Shown: positions 8,809 to 17,181 of the stretch, piece by piece
How the letters are laid out: every line of letters starts with the position of its first letter
Numbering within the stretch: the first letter of the stretch is position 1
NCBI GenBank assembly: GCA_002491905.1
Contig: DKWV01000056.1
Span: 1 to 64,000, forward strand
Direction of reading: 5' to 3'
DNA from: Lachnospiraceae bacterium UBA7143
GTDB taxonomy: Bacteria; Bacillota; Clostridia; Lachnospirales; Lachnospiraceae
Length of the DNA stretch: 64,000 nucleotides
Translations under genes and position numbers: made by a program
Notes under the pieces: generated by a model
What the model was told of the DNA's origin: nothing
Databases searched by the model: none
Seen by the model: the letters and a program-made list of their open reading frames with translations, nothing else

Positions 8809-8847
8809 AAAGGCGTTTCCTCCGAATCTTCCGAATGAAACGCCTTT
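8809..8847 (-). promoter_or_regulatory. Leader hairpin between promoter and first gene of the ten-gene operon
   Basis: The arms AAAGGCGTTTC (8809-8819) and GAAACGCCTTT (8837-8847) pair perfectly over 11 bases. On the minus strand the hairpin is followed by a short U-rich run (TTTATTTATG). It lies in the transcribed leader of the ABC-importer operon and could be an attenuator or an RNA stability element. Confidence 0.55.
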
Positions 8848-8890
8848 GTTTCTGTATGTGTGTATACATGTATATTTGTATCTGTGTCTT

Positions 8891-8919
8891 AGTATACTGT
8901 CATAAGTCACAAAAGTCAA
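8891..8919 (-). promoter_or_regulatory. Promoter of the ten-gene ABC/ATP-grasp operon
   Basis: On the minus strand, TTGACT (8914-8919), a 17-base spacer and TATACT (8891-8896). Transcription would start near 8884, giving a leader of about 110 bases before the glnQ-like start at 8771. Confidence 0.75.
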
Positions 8920-8957
8920 TATCTAAATTCAGTAAATTTTAATAATATCTTGTGCAT

Positions 8958-8981
8958 AAAGAAAAGGACGCTCTCGCGTCC
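8958..8981 (-). terminator. Rho-independent terminator of spoVG
   Basis: The perfect stem GGACGC/GCGTCC with a four-base loop (8966-8981) is followed on the minus strand by TTTTCTTT (8965-8958). It lies 28 bases after the spoVG stop. Confidence 0.85.
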
Positions 8982-9009
8982 CTTTCTTTCACATTATCAC
9001 ACCATACGT

Positions 9010-9282
9010 TTACTCACTATTCGGTTCTAAAAGCGCTTTCTCATAGCTTTCCAGGATAATTCTCTGAATCCTGTCCCGAGTCTCGGAATTGATCGGGTGC
9101 GCAATATCGCGGTACTCTCCATCTGACGCTTTCTTACTCGGCATAGCTATGAACAGGCCCTTCTCGCCTTCAATTACCTTAATGTCATGAACCACGAATT
9201 CATCGTCAATCGTGATCGAGACGATTGCCTTCATCTTGCTGTCTTGAGTCATTTTACGCACGCGGACATCAGTAATTCTCAT
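9010..9282 (-). CDS. spoVG: SpoVG family RNA-binding regulator
   Basis: A 90-residue SpoVG protein starting MRITDVRVRK, the conserved family start, with the typical blocks VSITIDDEFVVHDIKVI and GLFIAMPS. SpoVG is a small RNA-binding protein involved in septation and developmental regulation in Firmicutes. I chose the ATG at 9282 because AAGGAGG lies nine bases upstream and the family begins here; the longer frame adds seven residues. It is a single-gene unit with its own promoter (9469-9497) and terminator. Its leader of about 180 bases contains two small hairpins (near 9308-9330 and 9395-9411). Confidence 0.95.
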   Translation of the reverse strand: MRITDVRVRKMTQDSKMKAIVSITIDDEFVVHDIKVIEGEKGLFIAMPSKKASDGEYRDIAHPINSETRDRIQRIILESYEKALLEPNSE

Positions 9283-9468
9283 GAAGCTCAGCCTCCTTAT
9301 CATATGATACCGGTATGAAATCTACCGGGTTCCACAAGCTTTCTACACAAGTCATACTCATCAAGCCACGTAGCTTGTAATAAACATTTACTTAATTATG
9401 CCCCTCTTACAGACAACTTAACTCTTCTTAGCAATCACCCCTCATCCCTTTTAACATACATCCTGCAT

Positions 9469-9497
9469 ATCATAACACAAATCGGCCGTTTGGTCAA
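9469..9497 (-). promoter_or_regulatory. Promoter of spoVG
   Basis: On the minus strand, TTGACC (9492-9497), a 17-base spacer and TATGAT (9469-9474). The -35 box overlaps the last codons of glgD, so spoVG can be transcribed apart from the glycogen genes. Confidence 0.65.
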
Positions 9498-10612
9498 AGT
9501 GAATATCTGTCATTATGTTCCACCACAATTTCTATGCCTTCCTCGCCCTTGTGATAGGAATTTGCACGGATCGTTCCCCTGCTCTCCACGATGCAGTTCT
9601 CGATATGTGTGTTATCCCCGATATACACATCATTCAAAATGATGGAATTCTTGATATAACAGTTGCTTCCAATGTAGGTCTCCTTAAAAATCACGGAGTC
9701 TTCTACCGTACCGTTGACAATACAGCCGCTGGATATCAGGCTGTTTTTAATCCTGGCGCCCACATTATATTTGGCAGGCGGCAGATCATCCACCTTGGAA
9801 TAAACATCAGGGTACTGCTTGAAAAAGTAATCCCTGATTTCCGGTTTAAGGAAATCCATATTTGTCCTGAAATAATCCTCTACCGTAGCAATATTGCTCC
9901 AATATTCCTTGATTTTATAACCGTATATTCTCTTCTGATTCTTATAGCGGATCAGAATGTCCTTTACAAAATCGTAGCGGTCTTCCTCCTTGCACTTCTC
10001 GATCATCTCGATCAGAAGTCTTCTCCTGACCACATAGATACCGCAGGAGATTGTGTTGGACTTGGCAACCACCGGCTTCTCCTCGAACTCCTCAATACGG
10101 CTGTCCTCGTTCATTTTCAGCGTACCGTAACGCTCCACGTTTACATTCGGCTCCATATCCTTGCAGACCACGGTAATGTCCGCTTTCTTTTCTATATGGT
10201 ACTCCAGAACTTTATTATAATCCATCTTATAAACGCAGTCGCCGGAAACAATAACCACATAAGGTTCATGGCTGTTCTTTAAGAAAGACAGGTTCTGCGC
10301 AATCGCATCCGCTGTACCCCGGTACCAGGCATTGCTCTCCGCCGTCACCGCAGGCGTTTCCACAAACAGGCCTCCCTGCTTACGTCCGAAATCCCACCAT
10401 TTGGATGAACTCAGATGCTCGTTCAGGCTGCCTGCATTGTACTGTGTAAGCACCGCCACCTTATTGATATGGGAGTTGGACATATTGCTGAGTGCAAAGT
10501 CAATGCTTCTGTAACTCCCCGCAATGGGCATCGCACAAACCGCACGCTTCTGGGTCAACTGCCTGATCCTGTGATTATTACCACCTGCTAAGATAATTCC
10601 GATTGCTCTCAC
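9494..10612 (-). CDS. glgD: Glucose-1-phosphate adenylyltransferase subunit GlgD
   Basis: A 372-residue nucleotidyltransferase-like subunit paired with GlgC. It has the N-terminal IGIILAGGNNHRIRQLT, where the GlgC pattern GGxGxRL is altered, and a C-terminal left-handed beta-helix of hexapeptide-like repeats (about 280-365). In Firmicutes GlgD is weakly active or inactive by itself and stimulates GlgC in making ADP-glucose for glycogen. The start is GTG within a GTGA overlap with the glgC stop, which implies translational coupling. Confidence 0.93.
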   Translation of the reverse strand: MRAIGIILAGGNNHRIRQLTQKRAVCAMPIAGSYRSIDFALSNMSNSHINKVAVLTQYNAGSLNEHLSSSKWWDFGRKQGGLFVETPAVTAESNAWYRGTADAIAQNLSFLKNSHEPYVVIVSGDCVYKMDYNKVLEYHIEKKADITVVCKDMEPNVNVERYGTLKMNEDSRIEEFEEKPVVAKSNTISCGIYVVRRRLLIEMIEKCKEEDRYDFVKDILIRYKNQKRIYGYKIKEYWSNIATVEDYFRTNMDFLKPEIRDYFFKQYPDVYSKVDDLPPAKYNVGARIKNSLISSGCIVNGTVEDSVIFKETYIGSNCYIKNSIILNDVYIGDNTHIENCIVESRGTIRANSYHKGEEGIEIVVEHNDRYSL

Positions 10613-11883
10613 GATTTATCACCTGCCTTAATCAAAGTTTTACCGCTGGGAAGATTGCCGTCCGTATAGTCGTCCTGTGTGGTGACGCCGAAAACCACCG
10701 AATTCTTCCCTATGGTTACCCCCTTCGGAATAACGCTCTTCTCGCCTACCGTCACCAGATCGTGATCGTAGATATTAGGGTCTGTCTCATTGGGTACGGC
10801 CTCGCCGATGCCCAGCTTTACATTGTCCTCGATCTCTACATTCTCTGCGATAACCGCTTTATAAAGCTCGCAGTTCTCCCCGATCTTAGTCTGGTTCATA
10901 ACGATGGAATCCCGGATAACCGTACCTGCCCCGACAGTGACGCCGCAGCCGATTACGGAGTTGTAAACCTGTCCACAGATTTCGCAGCCTTCGCCGATGA
11001 TGCTCTTTTCCACCACACTGTCCGAGGACAGATACTGCGGCGGCAGGATCTCGCTCTTCGTGTAAATCTTCCAATATTCCTCGTAGAGGTTAAACTCAGG
11101 CACAATATCGATCAGCTCCATATTTGCCTCCCAGAAGGAGTGAAGCGTTCCCACGTCCTTCCAGTATCCGTTAAACTCATATGCGTACAGAGGTGCACCT
11201 TTCTTATGGCAGTAGGGGATCAGATGTTTTCCAAAGTCCAGTCCCGGCTGTTCCGCATTGGCGAGAAGCGCTTCCTTTAACGTCTTCCAGTTAAAGATAT
11301 AAATGCCCATAGACGCCAGGTTGCTGCGCGGATTCGCCGGTTTCTCCTCAAAGTCCGTAATCCTGCGGTTTTCATCGGTAATCATAATGCCGAACCGTTT
11401 CGCCTCCTCCATAGGCACCGGCATAACCGCGATGGTCACTTCCGCGCCGTTCTGCTTATGGAAATCAAGCATCACCTCATAATCCATCTTATAGATATGA
11501 TCCCCCGAAAGAATCAGCACATAGTCAGGATTGAATGTCTCCATGTAGTCGATATTCTGATATATCGCATTCGCAGTACCGGTATACCACTCGCTGTTGG
11601 CGCTCTTTTCATAGGGCGGAAGAACCGTAACGCCGCCTATGTTCCTGTCCAGATCCCAAGGGATACCGATACCGATATGTGTATTCAACCTAAGAGGCTG
11701 ATACTGCGTCAGCACGCCCACCGTGTCAACACCTGAATTAATGCAGTTGCTCAACGGGAAGTCGATAATCCGGTATTTACTTCCGAAGGATACCGCAGGC
11801 TTGGCCACCTTCGATGTAAGCACTCCCAATCTGCTTCCCTGACCGCCAGCTAAAAGCATGGCAATCATTTCTTTCTTTACCAT
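10609..11883 (-). CDS. glgC: Glucose-1-phosphate adenylyltransferase GlgC
   Basis: A 424-residue catalytic ADP-glucose pyrophosphorylase. It has the pyrophosphorylase motif LLAGGQGSRL near residue 15, the K-P-A-V-S-FG segment, WYTGTANAIYQN, LSGDHIYKMDY and a C-terminal beta-helix. It makes ADP-glucose from glucose-1-phosphate and ATP, the committed step of glycogen synthesis. The ATG at 11883 is preceded by AGAGGTG at good spacing, which is better than an upstream GTG. It is co-transcribed with glgD. Confidence 0.95.
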   Translation of the reverse strand: MVKKEMIAMLLAGGQGSRLGVLTSKVAKPAVSFGSKYRIIDFPLSNCINSGVDTVGVLTQYQPLRLNTHIGIGIPWDLDRNIGGVTVLPPYEKSANSEWYTGTANAIYQNIDYMETFNPDYVLILSGDHIYKMDYEVMLDFHKQNGAEVTIAVMPVPMEEAKRFGIMITDENRRITDFEEKPANPRSNLASMGIYIFNWKTLKEALLANAEQPGLDFGKHLIPYCHKKGAPLYAYEFNGYWKDVGTLHSFWEANMELIDIVPEFNLYEEYWKIYTKSEILPPQYLSSDSVVEKSIIGEGCEICGQVYNSVIGCGVTVGAGTVIRDSIVMNQTKIGENCELYKAVIAENVEIEDNVKLGIGEAVPNETDPNIYDHDLVTVGEKSVIPKGVTIGKNSVVFGVTTQDDYTDGNLPSGKTLIKAGDKS

Positions 11884-11955
11884 CTTTATCACCTCTTATT
11901 TCATAATATTATATTTTCTTATCCTTTTTTATCACAAATACATGTCTGTAGTTAA

Positions 11956-11984
11956 AGTATACCACAAGCTGACTAAAAACTGAA
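11956..11984 (-). promoter_or_regulatory. Probable glgCD promoter
   Basis: On the minus strand, TATACT (11956-11961) is preceded at 17 bases by TTCAGT (11979-11984), a weak -35. The weak -35 lies in one arm of the inverted repeat 11971-12015. Confidence 0.4.
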
Positions 11985-12015
11985 TACAATTTACAAGAAT
12001 TCTCAGTTTTTAGTC
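11971..12015. repeat. 13-bp perfect inverted repeat between glgC and murC
   Basis: The arms GACTAAAAACTGA (11971-11983) and TCAGTTTTTAGTC (12003-12015) are separated by 19 bases. It lies between divergent genes and overlaps the probable glgCD promoter, so it may be a regulator-binding site. No T-run follows on either side, so it does not look like a terminator. Confidence 0.6.
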
Positions 12016-12115
12016 CTTTCGATATATTAATAATATACAATATTTTATTTCTTTTTTCAATGTCTTTGTTAATTTTTACATATTAACCAGTTTTTTTTCA
12101 TTTCTTAACTTTATA

Positions 12116-12144
12116 TTGGTTTTTTCCCATGAAATGAGTATAAT
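12116..12144 (+). promoter_or_regulatory. Probable murC promoter
   Basis: TTGGTT (12116-12121), a 17-base spacer and a perfect TATAAT (12139-12144). The start codon of murC is 32 bases downstream. Confidence 0.55.
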
Positions 12145-12175
12145 ACTAGTAAAAACTGTAAAAGGGAGATACCCC

Positions 12176-13555
12176 ATGTACCAGATTGATTTTCATAAGC
12201 CGATCCGCATATACTTTATCGGAATCGGCGGTATCAGTATGAGCGGTCTCGCAGAGATCCTTCTGGCGGAGGACTTTACGGTATCGGGTTCCGACCGCGC
12301 CCCATCGGATTTGACACGTATGCTGGAAGAACGCGGCGTCAGGGTCTTTTATGGACAGCGGGAAGAAAATCTCACCGGAGACATCGACCTCGTTGTCTAT
12401 ACCGCCGCCATTAAAAGCGATAACCCGGAGCTGCTTGCCGCAAAAAAGCTCGGCATTCCCACGCTGACTCGGGCGGAGCTTTTAGGGCAGATGATGAAAA
12501 ACTATAAAACGCCCATCGCTGTGAGCGGCACCCACGGCAAAACCACCACCACCTCCATGATTTCCCAGATTCTCCTGAACGCGGAGGCGGATCCTACCCT
12601 GTCTATCGGCGGCATCTACCGGCCCATCGGCGGCAATATCAGAGTGGGCGCATCCGAACTTTTTGTCACGGAGGCCTGCGAATACACAAACAGCTTTTTA
12701 AGCTTTTTTCCAAAAATCGGCATTATTCTTAATATAGAAGAAGACCATTTGGATTTCTTCAAGGATCTTTCGGATATCCGAAATTCCTTCCGCCGTTTTG
12801 CGCTCCTTTTACCAGCGGATGGCACCCTTATCATCAACGGGGATATCGACCGATGCGAAGAGCTCACGGAAGGTCTTTCATGCCGTGTTATCACCTATGG
12901 TTTTTCCTCCGGCCTGGACTATACCGCCTCGCAGATTACTTATGACGAGACTGGCTGTCCATCCTTCCTCGTGAACAGAAAAGCGGGCGGAGAGCGGATG
13001 TTTGCCTTACGGGTACACGGGGAGCACAATATTCTGAACGCACTGGCCGCCATTGCACTTGCAGATCTTCTTGCTCTTTCCGACGAAGTGACTGCGGCAG
13101 GCCTGTTTTCCTTTGGTGGCACAGACAGACGCTTCGAGTATAAGGGACAGGTGAACGGTGTCAATATCATTGACGATTACGCCCACCATCCCACGGAGAT
13201 CCGTGCAACCCTGAAAGCCGCCAAACAGTATCCGCACAAGCGGATCTGGTGTGTTTTCCAGCCCCATACTTACACGAGGACCAAAGCTTTTCTGGACGAA
13301 TTCGCCGCCGCCCTCTCCCTCGCGGACGAGATTGTCCTGGCAGATATCTATGCCGCCAGAGAGAAGGATACGCTGGGTATCAGCTCCGAAACCCTGCAGG
13401 AGAAAATTCGGTCGCTTGGTCACTCCTGCCACTACTTTCCTACCTTTGAAGCAATAGAAAATTACCTTTTGAAAAATTGCACAAAGGATGATTTGTTGAT
13501 AACTATGGGCGCAGGCGACGTTGTAAAAATCGGTGAAAACCTGTTACAAAAATAA
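12176..13555 (+). CDS. murC: UDP-N-acetylmuramate--L-alanine ligase
   Basis: A 459-residue Mur ligase that adds L-alanine to UDP-MurNAc in cytoplasmic peptidoglycan synthesis. It has the N-terminal Rossmann segment IGIGGISMSGLAEIL, the ATP-binding loop VSGTHGKTTTTSMI (about 108-121), the central E-A-C-E-Y-xxSFL motif and DDYAHHPTEIRATL in the C-terminal domain. The length is normal. I chose ATG 12176 because AAAGGGAGA lies just upstream and the family starts with this stretch; a longer frame of 20 residues has no support. Confidence 0.97.
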   Translation: MYQIDFHKPIRIYFIGIGGISMSGLAEILLAEDFTVSGSDRAPSDLTRMLEERGVRVFYGQREENLTGDIDLVVYTAAIKSDNPELLAAKKLGIPTLTRAELLGQMMKNYKTPIAVSGTHGKTTTTSMISQILLNAEADPTLSIGGIYRPIGGNIRVGASELFVTEACEYTNSFLSFFPKIGIILNIEEDHLDFFKDLSDIRNSFRRFALLLPADGTLIINGDIDRCEELTEGLSCRVITYGFSSGLDYTASQITYDETGCPSFLVNRKAGGERMFALRVHGEHNILNALAAIALADLLALSDEVTAAGLFSFGGTDRRFEYKGQVNGVNIIDDYAHHPTEIRATLKAAKQYPHKRIWCVFQPHTYTRTKAFLDEFAAALSLADEIVLADIYAAREKDTLGISSETLQEKIRSLGHSCHYFPTFEAIENYLLKNCTKDDLLITMGAGDVVKIGENLLQK

Positions 13556-13671
13556 TTATTCACAATATCCACAGAAAAGAACCTGATACTGCCCGTTTTT
13601 TCTGTGGATATTTTTGTGGAAGACTTCGGGCGGTTTCATAGTGCATTCCCGGTTTGTCCACAATATCCACA
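13556..13671. promoter_or_regulatory. Cluster of DnaA-box-like 9-mers upstream of the primosome genes
   Basis: TTATTCACA at 13556-13564 fits the DnaA-box pattern TTWTNCACA. ATATCCACA occurs at 13565-13573, at 13603-13611 (reverse) and at 13663-13671. TTGTCCACA is at 13654-13662. Each of the last four differs from TTATCCACA at one base. The cluster lies between murC and the DnaD-domain gene. Binding of DnaA is an inference. Confidence 0.5.
13564..13612. repeat. Long inverted repeat after murC
   Basis: AATATCCACAGAAAA (13564-13578) pairs perfectly with TTTTCTGTGGATATT (13598-13612), and two further inner pairs are possible. A run of T follows the right arm, so it could terminate murC transcription. 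It also contains two of the DnaA-box-like 9-mers in opposite orientation. Confidence 0.55.
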
Positions 13672-13845
13672 ATAAAACGCCGCGCCTGTCATTTGTAAAC
13701 GCTTATCCGTTTGTTACAGATTGCCCATTTCTTTTCCCGACACCTGGTGGTATACTCGGTGATGGCATGGAGCAGAGCATCTGCGGTTTTGCGGATGTCG
13801 TGTCTTCAGGTCATTAGTTTTCAAAATGTTTATCAGGGGTGTAAA

Positions 13846-14958
13846 ATGGGGCTTTTAACGATTTATCAGGACAATTACACGGATTCCACGGTGATTTCAA
13901 ACCGTTTTATAGACGAGTACATGCAGGCGGCCAACGATGCGCAGTTAAAGATCTACCTTTATCTGATCCGCATGATGAGCGCCCGGCTCGACACCAGTAT
14001 AGGCGATATCGCTGACAAATTCAACTACACGGAAAAGGACGTGATACGTGCCCTCAAATATTGGGAAAAAAACCGTCTCCTCATTCTTGACTATGATAGT
14101 CAAAAGAATATTACCGGCATTCACCTGATGGATTCCAGCAGTTCCGCCCCGGCACAGGCCTGCCCTGCAGCGACTACGTATCCGACTGTAGCGGTGCCTT
14201 TTGCACCCACAGCAGCGCCTGCCTCGGCTGCCACCTACCCTTCCCTGACCGCCGCTGTTTCCGAGCAGCCTCCAATCCGGCATTTTTCTGAGGAAAAGCC
14301 AAATTATACGGCGGACCAGCTCCGCGACTTCAGGGCAAACGAGAACACGGCAAGGCTCCTCTTTGTGGCGGAGCAATACCTCAAGAAACCTTTGAGTGCC
14401 AGCGATATCCGCACGATTCTCTTTATTATGGATAAGCTGGGCTTCTCCGAGGATCTGACCGACTATCTGATCCAGTACTGTGTCGACCGTGGCAAAAGGG
14501 ATCTGCGTTACATAGAAAAGGTGGCCATAAGCTGGGCCGAACAGGGTATTACCACCCAAAAGCAGGCGGCTTCGCTGGCCGGGAAATATGATAAAGCCGT
14601 TTACGAAATCATGCGCGCCCTCGGAAAAAACAACCTCCCCACCGAGACGGAGGTGGCTTATATCGACCGCTGGCGCAAGCTTTACGGCTTCGAAAGCGAC
14701 GTGATTCTCGCGGCCTGCGAGCGCACTGTCCTTGCCACGGACAGCCACCGCTTTGAGTATGCGGACAGCATTCTGACAAGCTGGCACAAGGCAGGAGTGC
14801 GCCACAAGGGCGATATCAAAACCCTGGATGAGAACCACCGCCGCGCTAAGACAAGCCGTCCTGCCGCGTCATCCAATAAATTTAACCAGTTTACACAGCA
14901 TGATTACGATTTTGACGCCATTCAAAGGGCGCTTGAAAAAGAAATTTTAAGCAATTGA
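13846..14958 (+). CDS. DnaD domain protein (primosome component)
   Basis: A 370-residue protein. The N-terminal winged-helix region (about 1-95) has LSD-like features: VISNRFIDEYM, QLKIYLYLIRM and GDIADKFNYTEKDVIRALKYWEKN. An Ala/Pro/Thr-rich linker follows (about 105-160). Two DnaD-like C-terminal segments are at about 190-265 and 270-345. DnaD proteins act with DnaB/DnaI in loading the replicative helicase. The ATG at 13846 has AGGGGTG just upstream; the longer frame lacks a site. The next gene is a DnaI/DnaC-like loader, which supports the role. Confidence 0.9.
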   Translation: MGLLTIYQDNYTDSTVISNRFIDEYMQAANDAQLKIYLYLIRMMSARLDTSIGDIADKFNYTEKDVIRALKYWEKNRLLILDYDSQKNITGIHLMDSSSSAPAQACPAATTYPTVAVPFAPTAAPASAATYPSLTAAVSEQPPIRHFSEEKPNYTADQLRDFRANENTARLLFVAEQYLKKPLSASDIRTILFIMDKLGFSEDLTDYLIQYCVDRGKRDLRYIEKVAISWAEQGITTQKQAASLAGKYDKAVYEIMRALGKNNLPTETEVAYIDRWRKLYGFESDVILAACERTVLATDSHRFEYADSILTSWHKAGVRHKGDIKTLDENHRRAKTSRPAASSNKFNQFTQHDYDFDAIQRALEKEILSN

Positions 14959-15003
14959 CAGACCCAGCTCCGCTCATTTTCTGTAAAGTAAAAGGAGATA
15001 ACC

Positions 15004-15966
15004 GTGCCGTTGACGAATACCCAGTATGACCGGATTTTCCGGCAATATGAAGAAAAGCAGAGACAGAGCCGCCTGGAAACCCAGCACAGACGCGATTATG
15101 TATACGAGCGGCTCCCCCGATACCGGGATCTGGAGGACCAGACGGCCTCTCTTTCCGTCTCTCAGGGGAAAAAGCTTCTTGCCGGGGATGAGGACGCGCT
15201 TGACAGGCTGCGGAAAAGCCTCGCCGCTTTAGCGGAAGAAAAGAAACAGCTCCTGCAGGATGCCGGTCTTCCCGCCGATTATCTGGAGCCGGTCTTTGTA
15301 TGTCCCGACTGCCGGGATACCGGCTATATTGGCCGCGAAAAATGTCACTGCCTGAAACAGGCGGAAATCTCCCTTCTCTATGAACAGTCCGGCATTCAGG
15401 ACATGCTGAAATACAATAATTTCAGTCAGCTTTCTTACGATTATTATGCGGGGGAAGCTCTGGCGCTTTTCCGGCACGCGGTTGAAACCTGCCAGAGTTT
15501 TATCAAAAATTTTAATTCAGACTACCGCAATCTCTTTTTTTATGGTACAGTGGGTACGGGAAAGTCATTTCTCTCCGGCTGCGTGGCCAAAGAACTGATG
15601 GATCAGGGACACTCCGTGATCTATTTCGGCGCCACAGGCCTGTTTGATTTATTGTCGAGTGTTTCCTTTGACACCAGGGGCAGGGATGAGCGTCAGAGCA
15701 CCTTCTCTGATCTCTATCAGTGTGATCTGCTTATTATTGACGACCTCGGAACAGAACTGACGAACCAGTTCACCGCATCCCAGCTCTTTTCGCTCCTGAA
15801 CGAAAGGCATCTCGGCAAAAAATCTACCCTTATATCTACAAATTTTTCTCTGGCAGAACTGCGGGATCGGTATTCCGACCGTATTTTCTCCCGTATTACA
15901 AGCAATTTCGAGGTATGCAGGCTTGCCGGAGAAGACATACGCATGTACAAAATGACCGCACGTTAA
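15004..15966 (+). CDS. DnaI/DnaC-like helicase-loader ATPase
   Basis: A 320-residue AAA+ protein. It has a coiled, charged N-terminus, a zinc-binding segment CPDCRDTGY...CHC at about residues 98-118, Walker A YGTVGTGKSF (about 180-189) and Walker B LLIIDDLGTE (about 243-252). This matches DnaC/DnaI-type helicase loaders. The start is GTG at 15004 with AAAGGAGATAACC upstream. It is 45 bases after the DnaD-domain gene and 21 bases before prs, so it forms an operon with them. Confidence 0.92.
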   Translation: MPLTNTQYDRIFRQYEEKQRQSRLETQHRRDYVYERLPRYRDLEDQTASLSVSQGKKLLAGDEDALDRLRKSLAALAEEKKQLLQDAGLPADYLEPVFVCPDCRDTGYIGREKCHCLKQAEISLLYEQSGIQDMLKYNNFSQLSYDYYAGEALALFRHAVETCQSFIKNFNSDYRNLFFYGTVGTGKSFLSGCVAKELMDQGHSVIYFGATGLFDLLSSVSFDTRGRDERQSTFSDLYQCDLLIIDDLGTELTNQFTASQLFSLLNERHLGKKSTLISTNFSLAELRDRYSDRIFSRITSNFEVCRLAGEDIRMYKMTAR

Positions 15967-15987
15967 TTTTGAGAAAGGACTCTTTTC

Positions 15988-17175
15988 ATGAACAGACGCG
16001 AAGAGAAAAGAAATCTTGAGACAATACCCGTTGGCTCATTGGGAATGATTCCCCTGAAAGGCTGTAAGAAGCTCGGCGAAAAGGTTGACTATTATCTGGT
16101 AAAATGGCGCACGGAGCGTGAGAGCGAGCACAAGGATTCCCTTGCTTTCTCCGGTTATCAGCGCAATACCTATATTCTGGACGCCGATGTCCCCAGATTC
16201 GGGTCGGGCGAAGGCAAGGGCGTTATCAAAGAATCCGTGCGCGGCACGGATCTCTATATTCTGGTGGATGTGGCAAATTACAGTCTCACCTATTCTCTCT
16301 GCGGGCACGAAAACCATATGTCTCCTGATGACCATTATCAGGATCTGAAACGTATCATTGCGGCAGTCGGCGGCAAGGCGAGACGCATCACCGTGATTAT
16401 GCCTTTCCTCTACGAAAGCAGACAGCACAAGCGTTCCGCAAGGGAATCTCTGGACTGCGCCCTCGCGCTTCAGGAGATGGTAAGCATGGGCGTGGATAAT
16501 ATCATTACCTTTGACGCGCACGACCCCCGGGTGCAGAACGCCATCCCCCTGCACGGTTTTGAGACAGTACAACCTGCCTATCAGTTCATTAAAGGTCTTC
16601 TGACACACATAAAGGATCTGCAGATCGACAGTGACCATATGATGGTCATCAGCCCGGACGAGGGCGGCATGAGCAGGGCGGTCTATATCGCCAATGTGCT
16701 TGGACTTGACATGGGTATGTTCTATAAGAGACGCGATTATACGCAAATTGTAAATGGCAGAAATCCGATTATTGCCCATGAATTTCTCGGCAGCAATGTA
16801 GAAGACAAGGATATGATTATCATCGACGATATGATATCCTCCGGCGAGAGTGTGTTGGAAGTGGCTTCCGCGTTAAAAGAACGCAAAGCCGGCAGGATCT
16901 TCGTCTTTTCCACTTTTGGTCTTTTTACAGCCGGGCTGGACCGGTTTGACAAGGCTTACGCTGAAGGCACCATCTGCCGCGTCCTGACCACCAACCTGAT
17001 CTACCAGACCCCTGAGCTTCTTGGCCGGGAATGGTATATCGACTGCGATATGAGTAAATATATCGCATACATTATTGACACCTTAAACCACGACGCCTCC
17101 ATCAGCGATCTCCTGAACCCCGTGGAGCGTATCCAGTCAATCGTGACAAGGTATCATGCGGGGGAGCTGGGATAA
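15988..17175 (+). CDS. prs: Ribose-phosphate pyrophosphokinase, long form
   Basis: A 395-residue PRPP synthetase, longer than the common 310-320 residues because of an N-terminal segment and insertions. The conserved elements are present: YESRQHKRSARESLDC (about 138-153), FDAHDPRV (about 175-182), SPDEGGMSRA and the PRPP-binding loop IIDDMISSGESV (about 275-286). It makes PRPP from ribose-5-phosphate and ATP for nucleotide, His and Trp synthesis. It is co-oriented with the helicase-loader gene, and only six bases separate it from the convergent MBOAT gene. Confidence 0.92.
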   Translation: MNRREEKRNLETIPVGSLGMIPLKGCKKLGEKVDYYLVKWRTERESEHKDSLAFSGYQRNTYILDADVPRFGSGEGKGVIKESVRGTDLYILVDVANYSLTYSLCGHENHMSPDDHYQDLKRIIAAVGGKARRITVIMPFLYESRQHKRSARESLDCALALQEMVSMGVDNIITFDAHDPRVQNAIPLHGFETVQPAYQFIKGLLTHIKDLQIDSDHMMVISPDEGGMSRAVYIANVLGLDMGMFYKRRDYTQIVNGRNPIIAHEFLGSNVEDKDMIIIDDMISSGESVLEVASALKERKAGRIFVFSTFGLFTAGLDRFDKAYAEGTICRVLTTNLIYQTPELLGREWYIDCDMSKYIAYIIDTLNHDASISDLLNPVERIQSIVTRYHAGELG

Positions 17176-17181
17176 GTCAGG

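Noticed and set aside
9283..9468. Possible riboswitch in the spoVG leader
   Set aside because: Only two small hairpins are visible and no known aptamer pattern could be recognised.
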